64,000 nt of DNA from Wenjunlia tyrosinilytica (lineage in GTDB: Bacteria; Actinomycetota; Actinomycetes; Streptomycetales; Streptomycetaceae): NCBI RefSeq assembly GCF_014646055.1, contig NZ_BMMS01000028.1, positions 1-64,000 of the forward strand. The letters run 5' to 3'. Numbering within the stretch: position 1 is the first letter of the stretch; each line of letters opens with the position of its first letter. Of the stretch, positions 1 to 8,922 are shown piece after piece. Below the pieces are notes generated by a model, which was not told the origin of the DNA, searched no databases, and worked only from the letters and a program-made list of their open reading frames with translations. A program made the position numbers and the translations under genes.

Positions 1-5
1 CGGGG

Positions 6-715
6 GTGTGGCGGCTGCTGCACCGGCATGGGTGGTCCTGGCAGTGTCCGGCCCGCCGAGCTCTGGAGCGCGATGAGCGCGCGTGCAGTTGTGGAAGAAG
101 GACGTGTGGCCGCAGGTGGAAGCACCGCGGCGGCGCTCGGGGCCCACATCGTCTTCGAGGACGAAGCCGGGTTCGCGATGACGCCGCCGCGGGCTCGCAC
201 TTGGGGACGGCGCGGGCGCACGCCCGTCGTCAGGGTCCGCGGCCGGTCCCGGCGGCGTATTTCCATCGCGGCGATGTGCTGTTACCGGCCCGGCGAACCG
301 TCGCGGCTTATCTACCGTCCGCGGTTCCACATGCCGTTCAAGGGCGCGCGCAAGAGCTTTGCCTGGACCGACTACCGTGACCTTGCGGTTCGTGCTCATC
401 TACAGCTCGGCACCCCGATTGTTCTTATCTGGGACAATTTGAACACTCATCTGGCTGCCGGGATGCGGCAGTACGCCGCCGATCACGACTGGTTAACCCT
501 CGTCCAACTGCCCAGTTATGCACCGGACCTCAATCCGGTGGAGGGCATCTGGTCACTCCTGCGGCGCGGGCCGCTGGCCAACACCGCCTTCACCGACCCC
601 GACCAGCTAGAGCGCACTCTTCGCCGGAGCCTGAGCCATATCCAGCGCCCACCCCGAACTCATCGACGGCTGCCTCGCCGGGACCGGCTTGACCCTCACC
701 CCACACCCGACATGA
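6..715 (+). pseudogene. IS630-family transposase remnant with several frameshifts
   Basis: The DDE catalytic core is clear in one frame: FEDEAGF (first Asp/Glu), IWDNLNTH (second Asp) and LPSYAPDLNPVEGIW (last Glu), the classic IS630/Tc1-mariner pattern. The helix-turn-helix end (WRLLHRHGWSW, RALERDE) is read in a different frame near the left edge, and a piece reading QLWKKDVWPQVE in a third. The C-terminus (ELIDGCLAGTGLTL) returns only after a +1 shift near position 644 and stops at 713-715. Some IS630 elements use one programmed frameshift, but three frame changes indicate a dead copy. The 5' end may lie outside the window. It has a TTA codon at 493-495 and marks the border of an accessory segment. 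Confidence 0.8.
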
Positions 716-1052
716 ACCCGAAAACCTCAGTAACCAAGTCCGTCAAGGATCAATTCGACCTCAGTCCGGGGACGGGGCAGGGCGATCAAGGCGAGGTTGT
801 TGTGGAAGTGCTCTCCAACCGGCCTGCACGCCAACAAGCTTGACCCATGTCTGGGCATCCAGCTGAATGCTCCCGAAACCTGGACATGATCGTTGGCGCC
901 GAGACGTTCAGGAAGGCGACGACGGCACCCCACCGATCGAGGAGGCATGCTCGCGCTGCCCCCTCAGCACAACACGCCGAAACAGTCCGCCAATTGCACG
1001 AGGCCGTCATGAACTGCCGAGGTCAATCAGCAGCAACAGATCTCCCCCGCCC
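716..1052. other. Intergenic stretch without a convincing gene
   Basis: This 337-base gap lies between the transposase remnant and the end of the minus-strand defence-like pair. Short open frames occur on both strands (for example a 73-codon minus frame), but none has a good ribosome binding site or a recognisable domain. It may be further decayed insertion-sequence DNA. I see no terminator or tRNA. Confidence 0.5.
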
Positions 1053-1817
1053 TCACACAGGACCACCGGACTCGCTCTCTGACCGATTCCCGGGCAGACG
1101 GTCCTCAAGTGCTCCCCGGGCTTCTGCGAGCTGAGCCTCGGCACGCAGGAGGTCATTGATCAACTTCGAGAGCCCGGTATCCCCCGCTGCTGGTTGACCG
1201 TCAGCATCACCGGCGTACGTTTCGAGGGTCCGTGCCAACTCGAGGATCGCATCCCGCGCGGCTCGCTGCTCGTCGTCTTCGACATGGTCAGAGAGCCTCA
1301 GCCACTTCGCCTCACTGTCGGCGGCTTCCCGTGCAGCGACTGTGACGATCGTACGTACGACGCGGCGGACGATCTCCTCAAGGTTCAATGCGATCCGAAG
1401 CAGCGGCGCTGCTGCCATGTCGTCCTCGCTGGGTTCACTCCCCCGCTGGAACATCCGGTAGAAGTCCCACGGATCTTGAGGCTCGCTCAGCCGTTCCAGA
1501 GCGGTGAAGACGGGCTCGAACGTGTCGAGCGGCGGTCTGGAGATGGGGAGTGCCGCCCGGTGGTTCCAAAGCGCGAGCACAGCGGTCGCCGTTTCACGCC
1601 GTACGTCGTCAGCTTCCGCCTCAGAGGCTGTCTCGGCGCGGATGATCAAGTCGCCGATGTGGTGGGCCATCCATCGGCCCAGTACATCGTGGTCCGGGAG
1701 GCTAGCTGCGATCTCTTTGCCCAGTTCGAGGGTGCGCTCAAAGCTCTCCGCATCTTCCGGAGTCATCGAAGAGGTAAATCTTGTAGGACCTTTCGCGTGG
1801 GGGGAGGGATTCGTCAT
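1053..1817 (-). CDS. Uncharacterised partner protein of the STAND NTPase
   Basis: This 254-residue protein is not recognised. It is strongly charged and looks all-helical, with long amphipathic stretches (residues about 20-70 and 120-230), no signal peptide, no membrane segment and no obvious catalytic motif. Its ATG lies 80 bases inside the 3' end of the large upstream NTPase gene on the same strand, so the two are almost certainly co-transcribed and probably translationally coupled. A GTGAGG element lies about 13 bases before this ATG. An internal ATG at 1766 would still overlap the upstream stop. By position it could be a regulator, inhibitor or sensor cofactor of the NTPase; that is inference only. 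Confidence 0.75.
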   Translation of the reverse strand: MTNPSPHAKGPTRFTSSMTPEDAESFERTLELGKEIAASLPDHDVLGRWMAHHIGDLIIRAETASEAEADDVRRETATAVLALWNHRAALPISRPPLDTFEPVFTALERLSEPQDPWDFYRMFQRGSEPSEDDMAAAPLLRIALNLEEIVRRVVRTIVTVAAREAADSEAKWLRLSDHVEDDEQRAARDAILELARTLETYAGDADGQPAAGDTGLSKLINDLLRAEAQLAEARGALEDRLPGNRSESESGGPV

Positions 1818-4800
1818 CGTCTGGGTCGTACCTCACCGAGTAGGGCTCATTGTGGTCTTTATGAGTGCGGTCGATCATCACTTCAACGATCATGCTGCGT
1901 CCGGTCAGGGAAAGGATTTGCTGGAGGGCATCGCGCCGGATTTCCAGCCGCTGTCCCTCAGTTCCTGTTACTCGGTCCGAGCTGGTCGCGGCTGTGTCGT
2001 CCCAGACAGTGCTGCGGAGGGCGAGGCCGTCGGCACGGGTCCATTCGCGCATGTCTGCGTCCGGTTCCAGCCCAAGCAGACCGATGAATTCCTCAACGGG
2101 CCGGTACGGCGGGTACCGGACCCCGCCGGCTAGCGGGTCTCTGTTGTCCTGGCCTTCGCGGCCGTCCGGGACGGCAATCCATCCCGTCAGTTGGAAGCCT
2201 TGGGTATCGAACTGGTACTCACTGTCGTCGGCGTCCGGGATGCGGTATGCCATGTACGAAGGGGCGGTCTGCAGGGCGAGCGCGAGCGCCCTGGCCTTTT
2301 CGGGAGTGACCAGAGCGCTGCGGATCAGGACTTGTTGCGCGGCCTCATAGCTCGTGTCGTCGGAGCTCTCCCAGACCGTGACCCACCCGTCGCTCGCCAG
2401 GAGACGCTCACTGAAGTGCTGGCTGTTCAACCGCCAGATCCAGTCGGGTCTTGGTGAGTCGTATGGTCCCTGGAAGACGCTTTGGGGCGAGGGGTCTCGC
2501 CGGTCGGCAAGCCATCTGCCGTCTTCGCGCGTGAGTAGGAAGTCACCGAGCCAGTCGGTGAACAGGTCTGTGTCCGCCTCGCTGTCCTGGTACACGGGAT
2601 GCGTCTTCAGCAGTTCCCCGGCGACAGTCCACACGGCGTGGGTGGAGAGATAAAAGTCTAGATCGTCGGCGTCCGGCCAGGTCGTATGGTGGGCGAAGGT
2701 GCTTCCTTCCCTGTACAACTTGAGCGCGTAGCGCGGGTCGTCCTCATGTACGCCACGACAGGCGAGCTGCCAGGTGGCCGTGATGGTGTGCCCGACGAGT
2801 CGCAGGACCGTCTCCTCTGAGATCCCGAAAGCCTCCCCTAGCGGTTTGCACCAGCGGTCTTTGAAGTCCCAGTCGAACCGGAAACCGCTCGGCTCAAGTG
2901 CGAGGGATCCCTCATCCGCGTCACTCGGTTCCCTTGCCCTGCATTCAGCCCATGACTGGCTGACAACATATCTCGGTCTGTTGATGCTGCGCACGATGTC
3001 GAGTTCGTCTGCTGTCAGACTTCCGTAGCCGGAAGAGGCCAGGGCGAGGCAGATCGCTTTCGCGCTTTCCTGCATCACGACATGCGGTTCATCATCGAAG
3101 ACGACCTTACGCAGCAACGGCTCGAATTCGATCAGTCCTTGATGCGTTGCCGTGTTCTGAGCGGCGCGTGCAAGGGCGAAGAGCAGCCATTGGAGGGCGT
3201 GTCGGTCGTAGAAAGGCAGACGGGCATCGTGGAACGGGGTGACGTCAAGAGTGCCCAGCGCGAAGCGCTGCAGCGCGTCGAGTTCTTCTTTGCAACCGAG
3301 TTCGGCGAGGAGTCGGACGCAGTGCGCCGCCCGCCATCTAGCGCCGTGCTCGGGGTCACCGAGAACCGCCCATAGATAGCCTGCGAAGCATTCTGCAGCC
3401 GCTGCTGGTTTGGCGGGAAGATCGGCGAACATCCCCTCGGCCGAATCCTCGGGGGCGAGGCCCGCCAGCATGGTCCCGCAGTCGTCCAGGACGACCTGCG
3501 CCTGTACGCCGGTGAGCCGTGGAGCGAGCCGGGCCGCCAGGTAGTAGCACTCCTCGGGGAGGAACGCAGCAGGCTGCGATCCGAGTTCCCGGAGTGCCGT
3601 TCCGAGCAGATCCGCATCAGGTGTGCCGGCCAGACCGGCGAGCCCTTGTAGTTTGATCGGCTCGTAGCCCTTTGTGGTCAGTTCCCGGCTGAACCGCGTG
3701 GTGACCGTGTCAGCGAGGTGACGTAGTTGCTGGCGGGCGGCCAGGGGCAGCAAGGGCAGCTCTTCCAGCCTCTGGACCAGATGTGTGTAGTCGAAGGTGC
3801 TGAGGTGGGGGTTGGACTGGAATGCGATGAGCATGTCGTCGAGTTTGCGCAGGGGGACCCTGACCGCGTGGTCGATGACCTGCTCCATACGCAGCAAGTG
3901 GCCCGATCCGCGAACCAGTTGGCGAGCCTTCTCCCAGCCCTCCGGGGTGGAGAGATCACACGCTGCTAGGGCAGCCTCCAACTGTCGCGTACGCGCCATC
4001 CGCCCTTCGTCCTCGTCACCCCGCGTCCACCGGGGAGAGCTGTAGCCGGACGACGCTGAGAACGCGATGTTGCGGGACCGGACGGCGAACAACGTGCCGG
4101 AGAGGTCGATGCCCAATTCGCTGGTGGCGTGGTCAAGGCGTTCGAAGGACTCGCTGCTGAAACGACGTGCCCGCAGGAACTCTCCCAGAATCCCGGCGAT
4201 GCGTTCGCCGTCGTCGGGAGCCTCGCGAAGGGCTCGTTCAACGAGCTGGAGGGCGCCGACTCGGTACTCGTCGAACGGCACCGTCGCCAGAGCAGTGACC
4301 GCGGAGGGAGCAAGCGGGCCCGCTTCCTCGTCGAGAAGTGCCTGAATGAACGGACCCTCAGAACACAACCGACGGTCACGCCAACGGGAGGCGACGACTG
4401 TCGCGGTCGTCGGGTTCAAGCGGCCCATGACGCTCAGGACCGCGGCGTGATCCATTCCGTCCCCGAGATAGGGCTGAATGCTCTCGGCAAGCTGTGCAAC
4501 GCGATATGCGCGGCGATCGTCGTCGTGATTGCCCTCGGAGGCTCGGCGAGCGACGGTGAGGACGCTCCCCCACAGCACATGTACGTCGTCGCCCACGCGG
4601 TCGGTCAGATCGATCGCCCTGGTGAAGTAGGCGTGAGCCTCGCGTATGTCAAATCGCTGGACTGCGCGAGCGAGTTTCACCATCTGCTCCGCCTTGTACT
4701 CAGCACTGTCCTGTGTGGTGTCGAGCGACGCAGCGACGGACTCCGCGAGTTCGACAGCGATGTGCTGCAATTCATCGACGGGGGCCGCTGCGCGGACGGC

Positions 4801-7800
4801 GTCAATCAGGACTTCGTCTGCAATGTTCCTCTGCGTGGCCCGGTACCAGTCGAGCAGGAGCTGACGCGTCACGTCGGACGAGCCGAAGGCGAGAATCCGG
4901 ACACCGAGTCGTGCGACTCCTCGATAGAGGAAGTACGGCACCTCATGTCCACCATGCTGTCCCGGCATGGAGGCCACGAGATCCCGGAACGGGACTTCTG
5001 TGTCGCCGGAGGCTCCGACTAGGCAGTCGGTCCAGAGGCTCGCCCAGGCACCGAGGGGCACGACGCTCTGCTCGTGGTCGTTCAGTGTGCGCGAGTACGT
5101 ATGAGGATGTTGCCGCGCTTCCAGGACGTCGTCGCCCGCAAGCATGTCTGCGTCAAAGGGCTGCCTCCGGATCTTCGAAAGCAGTGCGAAGCCGCACAGG
5201 AGGGCAAGTGTGTCGGTGTTAAGGCCGTAGCGGCTTCCGGCACCCCGGCCCAGGTCGTCAGGGAGATTGAGACGCAGGATCCGTTCGGCCTCCGCGTCCG
5301 ACAGCACGCCGTGGCGCAGCCCCATGGCGATGATCCAACCGACCGCCGGAAGTGCCTTGTTCTCCTCCGGGACACCCGGATGTCGGCGAAAGGAGACGGG
5401 TCTGCGTTGGCGCTTCAGCATTCTCACCAGGCGCCGCGCAAGCGGTGCCTGGCACACGAGGTTGGCCTGCCAGGCGGCATAGGCGACGGCGAACTGGAGG
5501 TACTTCAAGCGCGTGGCCGCGTGGCCGAGGGCCTCCAGTTCCTCGGTACGGCCCGAGTCGGCTAACCGGGTAGTGATGATCGCTCCAGCTTCGAAGCCAA
5601 CTCGATTGGGGCGCCATCGGGCCAAGTACTCGGCGCACGCCTCCACACCGTCGGTGTTGAGTAGCCCGAAGGCGACTTCAGCAATGTCCGCCGCGGTGAC
5701 GTGGTGTCGGTGCGGATCGTCGTCGTCAGGCCGCCGCACCCATGCCTTGAGCCATTCCGCCGCGCTGCGCAGTCGACTGCGGGCGAAGTCGGTCTGGCCT
5801 GCGGCGAACGAGAGCAAGGCGCCTTCGAAGTGAAGGTTGGAACCTGGCCAGTCCGCGGCAAGGCTGCGGTTCGCCACTATGTCTTCGACCGTGCTGGCGT
5901 CCAGGAACGCGCCCGCCAGATCGGTATTGCTCCTCAGCAGATGAAGCCGACGAGAGTGCCCGGCGGCCAGGCTTCCAGCCTTGATTGCAAGCCGGGCCGC
6001 CTCCCATTCCTTGCCCACGCGTAGCGTGGCCTTGAGGGCGAACTGAGCCCGCTGCTGAGCGATCTCCCGTTGTTCCAGATCGTCCCCCTCGGGGAGGGCG
6101 CCGTCGGTCATCGCCAGCTCAACCAGGGTGTCGACCTGACCGGCCTCCCACAGCAGTTGCGGCAAAGAAGCTGCCACATACGGTTCGCCTGCGGCGAGCG
6201 GCGTCAGGCGGTCAATGAAGTCAATCAGGGACTGGCCGGTCGGACGATACCTCGTTCGAAACCAAGTCTCGGTCGGTTCGTCACGGAACTGCAGGGCGTC
6301 ACCATCGACGAGCAGAGGGCGGCGGAGATCCGCTGCGAAGCTGTGGATGACCGAGGCCGGCACGCCGCACAGCTCGGCCAGAACGCCTACGGGGATCCTC
6401 GGCCGGAGTGCGGCCATGGCCTCGCACAGTCGGTCGATCTCCGCACTCAGATGATGGTTGGCGTCCTTACACTGGTCCACCAAGCCCTGCAGGAGTTCGT
6501 CGAGCAAGGAGACGTCGGGATGTCTCGCCTCCCCGAGAGAGGCGAGACAGGACTCGAGGTCCGACGTCGTGCTGAGAACGAACGCCTGGACCCGGGGGTT
6601 GCCGCCGGTACGACGGTGGAACTCGGCCGCCTGTGCCTCCGTGACCACTCCGAACACCGACGCCAAATGCTGCCTGGATTCGGCGACGCCGAATCCCGCG
6701 AGCTCGATTCTGTGGACACCAGGCGGCGGTTCCAGCAGATCGACGCGTTCGGTGCGGCACAGCATGACGAGTCGCACGTTGTCCGGTAGTGCCTCCCGCA
6801 ACAGGTCTGCGACGAAGGCGCGCTCACCACCATCTCTCGCGATGAGAGCCGCATTGTCGGCCGCGTCCACTACGAGAACCAAGAGCGCTCTCGGGGTGGA
6901 GGCCGCGATGGCTTCTGCCGCGCCCCGGACTCTCACCACGAATGCCTTCGCGTAATCGGTCGGCTGGGCCGTACCAGCCGGAATCAACGGATCGCAAAGG
7001 GCATGCGCAGCAAGCTCATTAGCCAGCTGGACCAAGCCTTGTTGATGCTGGTGGCGGGGCGAGCTGGAGCGACGGTAACTCCCGTTCCCGAAGCAGTCGT
7101 AGACGAGAGTGATGGAGCCCGCCGGCAAGTTCCGTTCAATCTGCGTGGTAAGTACAGATTTCCCGACACCGCCGGCCGCGTGGACAATGACAGGCCGCGG
7201 GGCGAGCCGCACGATGTCATCGACGATCGCACGAGTCTGCGGAGTCGCAATGACGCGTCCGGGCAGGTCGATGAGGTTGGGGGCAGGCAGAAGGCGCTCT
7301 GGTGGGACCCCGAGAGCAGTAAGCACAGTGGAGCGGTCGACGACGTGATTCGTCTCCAGCGAGGTCGCGCGTCGCGCGATCATCTCTTTCAGCAGAAGGG
7401 GCTGCACATCGGGAGCGCCGGGCAGAAATCCGGCTAGATCCAGCCGGAACAGCCCTTCGAGTCGCAGCAAGCCTGGCGCTGTGGGATCCACTTGCAGCTG
7501 ATTGAAGAAACCGGCTTCGCCGTCTCCGTCGTCCGAGAACCCCGCATATTGTTTGAGAAATTTGACCTCGTGAGCGTAGTCGCCGAGCTCACCGCCCACT
7601 GCCAGAACCCTGATCGCACGCAGAACGGAGTCGCGGACCGGCCGGTTGGATAGGAACTCGAAGATGACCTTCCGCTCAAGTCCCGGCGACTCCAGCTTGA
7701 TTCGTCGGTACTTCTCTGCAAACCCGCTGACGGTGCCGCCAAGTCCCGACACGGTCCACTCCTCGGTGGCCCGCGCAGTCGAATGCTTCAGCTGGCGATA

Positions 7801-8025
7801 CACCACGCGGTTCGCTTCGCGAAGTCCGGTCGCGCCGTAGTACTCGGCGATGTCAATGACGTCTTCACCGTCGCGCCCCGCCGTGTCATCCTGCGACACG
7901 CCCTCGATGGAGATCGCAGTCAAATCTGCACCAGGGAGCAACAGCTTCAGCGCCTGCCGAGCCGCCCAGTGATAGTGGAACTGATCGCCGTCACGGCTCG
8001 CACGCAGAAGATCGGTGTCAGGCAT
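1738..8025 (-). CDS. AVAST-like STAND NTPase with N-terminal Cap4-like nuclease domain
   Basis: This protein of about 2,095 residues has three parts. Residues about 10-200 resemble the Cap4/DUF4297-type PD-(D/E)XK nuclease, with GEDVIDIAEYYG (about 55-66) and the Q-x-K strand VYRQLKHS (about 77-84). Residues about 255-560 are a STAND P-loop core: Walker A HAAGGVGKSVL (about 284-294), Walker B LLVLVVDAAD (about 383-392), a sensor-like LVMLCRTER (about 421-429), and YDCFGNGSYR just after Walker A, which I associate with Avs-type proteins. The remaining 1,500 residues are alpha-helical, repeat-like and probably the sensor. Avs proteins detect phage terminase or portal proteins and activate the N-terminal effector. 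ATG 8025 is preferred over GTG 8031 because GGGAG lies 6 bases before it. It contains one in-frame TTA codon (5563-5565). Target and exact Avs type are unknown. Confidence 0.8.
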   Translation of the reverse strand: MPDTDLLRASRDGDQFHYHWAARQALKLLLPGADLTAISIEGVSQDDTAGRDGEDVIDIAEYYGATGLREANRVVYRQLKHSTARATEEWTVSGLGGTVSGFAEKYRRIKLESPGLERKVIFEFLSNRPVRDSVLRAIRVLAVGGELGDYAHEVKFLKQYAGFSDDGDGEAGFFNQLQVDPTAPGLLRLEGLFRLDLAGFLPGAPDVQPLLLKEMIARRATSLETNHVVDRSTVLTALGVPPERLLPAPNLIDLPGRVIATPQTRAIVDDIVRLAPRPVIVHAAGGVGKSVLTTQIERNLPAGSITLVYDCFGNGSYRRSSSPRHQHQQGLVQLANELAAHALCDPLIPAGTAQPTDYAKAFVVRVRGAAEAIAASTPRALLVLVVDAADNAALIARDGGERAFVADLLREALPDNVRLVMLCRTERVDLLEPPPGVHRIELAGFGVAESRQHLASVFGVVTEAQAAEFHRRTGGNPRVQAFVLSTTSDLESCLASLGEARHPDVSLLDELLQGLVDQCKDANHHLSAEIDRLCEAMAALRPRIPVGVLAELCGVPASVIHSFAADLRRPLLVDGDALQFRDEPTETWFRTRYRPTGQSLIDFIDRLTPLAAGEPYVAASLPQLLWEAGQVDTLVELAMTDGALPEGDDLEQREIAQQRAQFALKATLRVGKEWEAARLAIKAGSLAAGHSRRLHLLRSNTDLAGAFLDASTVEDIVANRSLAADWPGSNLHFEGALLSFAAGQTDFARSRLRSAAEWLKAWVRRPDDDDPHRHHVTAADIAEVAFGLLNTDGVEACAEYLARWRPNRVGFEAGAIITTRLADSGRTEELEALGHAATRLKYLQFAVAYAAWQANLVCQAPLARRLVRMLKRQRRPVSFRRHPGVPEENKALPAVGWIIAMGLRHGVLSDAEAERILRLNLPDDLGRGAGSRYGLNTDTLALLCGFALLSKIRRQPFDADMLAGDDVLEARQHPHTYSRTLNDHEQSVVPLGAWASLWTDCLVGASGDTEVPFRDLVASMPGQHGGHEVPYFLYRGVARLGVRILAFGSSDVTRQLLLDWYRATQRNIADEVLIDAVRAAAPVDELQHIAVELAESVAASLDTTQDSAEYKAEQMVKLARAVQRFDIREAHAYFTRAIDLTDRVGDDVHVLWGSVLTVARRASEGNHDDDRRAYRVAQLAESIQPYLGDGMDHAAVLSVMGRLNPTTATVVASRWRDRRLCSEGPFIQALLDEEAGPLAPSAVTALATVPFDEYRVGALQLVERALREAPDDGERIAGILGEFLRARRFSSESFERLDHATSELGIDLSGTLFAVRSRNIAFSASSGYSSPRWTRGDEDEGRMARTRQLEAALAACDLSTPEGWEKARQLVRGSGHLLRMEQVIDHAVRVPLRKLDDMLIAFQSNPHLSTFDYTHLVQRLEELPLLPLAARQQLRHLADTVTTRFSRELTTKGYEPIKLQGLAGLAGTPDADLLGTALRELGSQPAAFLPEECYYLAARLAPRLTGVQAQVVLDDCGTMLAGLAPEDSAEGMFADLPAKPAAAAECFAGYLWAVLGDPEHGARWRAAHCVRLLAELGCKEELDALQRFALGTLDVTPFHDARLPFYDRHALQWLLFALARAAQNTATHQGLIEFEPLLRKVVFDDEPHVVMQESAKAICLALASSGYGSLTADELDIVRSINRPRYVVSQSWAECRAREPSDADEGSLALEPSGFRFDWDFKDRWCKPLGEAFGISEETVLRLVGHTITATWQLACRGVHEDDPRYALKLYREGSTFAHHTTWPDADDLDFYLSTHAVWTVAGELLKTHPVYQDSEADTDLFTDWLGDFLLTREDGRWLADRRDPSPQSVFQGPYDSPRPDWIWRLNSQHFSERLLASDGWVTVWESSDDTSYEAAQQVLIRSALVTPEKARALALALQTAPSYMAYRIPDADDSEYQFDTQGFQLTGWIAVPDGREGQDNRDPLAGGVRYPPYRPVEEFIGLLGLEPDADMREWTRADGLALRSTVWDDTAATSSDRVTGTEGQRLEIRRDALQQILSLTGRSMIVEVMIDRTHKDHNEPYSVRYDPDDDESLPPRERSYKIYLFDDSGRCGEL

Positions 8026-8922
8026 GCCCACTCCCGGCAGACCTCAAAGCGACGGAATCGGGCAAGGGTTCCCTCACATCACCACAGACCAAGACGGCAC
8101 AAGCCTGCACACGCTACTCATGTCTCCCTGATTCCGGCAACGCATCCACCGACGCATCGTGTCCGAAACGATCGACGCGGATTCAAGACAGCGCTCGCAG
8201 CTCCCCTCGCCGGGTGTCAACGGCCGCGGTATGGGCGTTGCGGGCGCAGACAAATAGGAGCCGGCCCATCAGAAACCGCCTCGCCAAACCCTCCAGACTC
8301 TGCGACTGTGAACAGTGCCGTTGGCCCTACCCAACCCAGTCGAGTCTCGCTCAACCCACAACCAAGATCCGGACCATATGCGGGCCAGAGACCGCCAGAT
8401 CCACATCGGCCGTCACATTCGCGCTGGTCAGCGCCATGCAAGCCGTGTACCACCAGCAGACCAAGAATCTGCTGGGGCGAACGCGCACCGCGCCAAGCGC
8501 AGGGCCTTGCCCATGTCCCCGGCGGCTGAGCGAAAGGGCCGGACTCGGTCTCTCAGTCCGGTCACCGCCACGCAACGACTCCGAGTCGATCAATCCCAGA
8601 TGCCCGAGTTCAACGGAGCGTAGTCAGCACCAAGTCAGCACGGGACAGGTGAGGACGGGTGATGACGTGGGCTTTTAGTCAGCACTAAACCAGCACGGGA
8701 GTCAGCACCGCACCGTCAAATCACCCTGAACTACGCGTCCCGGGCGGCACTCGTTTGGACCACCATCGATCCCCTGAACCGCCTTTCCACGAGCCAGCAT
8801 GGTGGCCGCACGCACCTCCACACGCAGAACTATGGTGTCCCACTACATGTGCCCCTGACCTGCGGATTCCTACGGTATGGCGACACGAACACGTCCCCGT
8901 CACACCCCAGGAAGTGGTGCCG
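8026..8922. other. Long intergenic region at the edge of the accessory segment
   Basis: About 0.9 kb separates the divergently transcribed NTPase and MHS transporter genes. The open frames in it have poor codon usage and no recognisable domain or ribosome binding site, so I call no gene. It should contain both divergent promoters. The only clear structure is the iteron-like repeat cluster listed separately. No tRNA or integrase gene was found. Confidence 0.6.
8621..8708. repeat. Iteron-like repeats built on GTCAGCAC
   Basis: GTCAGCAC occurs exactly at 8623, 8634, 8678 and 8701, with a one-step variant ACCAGCAC at 8689. Two 26-base blocks (8621-8646 and 8676-8701) match at 22 positions and begin exactly 55 bases apart. 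Inside each block the half units are 11 bases apart, so all sites face one side of the helix. This resembles arm-type integrase sites, plasmid iterons or a cooperative operator. No integrase or replication gene is visible here. Confidence 0.65.

Noticed and set aside
727-948. 73-codon minus-strand frame next to the IS remnant
   Set aside because: No ribosome binding site or recognised domain; at most a further insertion-sequence fossil.
8202-8700. Short overlapping frames near the transporter
   Set aside because: Codon usage and lack of ribosome binding sites argue against coding.
8026-8922. Possible tRNA-based attachment site or integrase in the gap
   Set aside because: I found no T-loop sequence, no cloverleaf and no integrase-like frame; only the iteron-like repeats remain.
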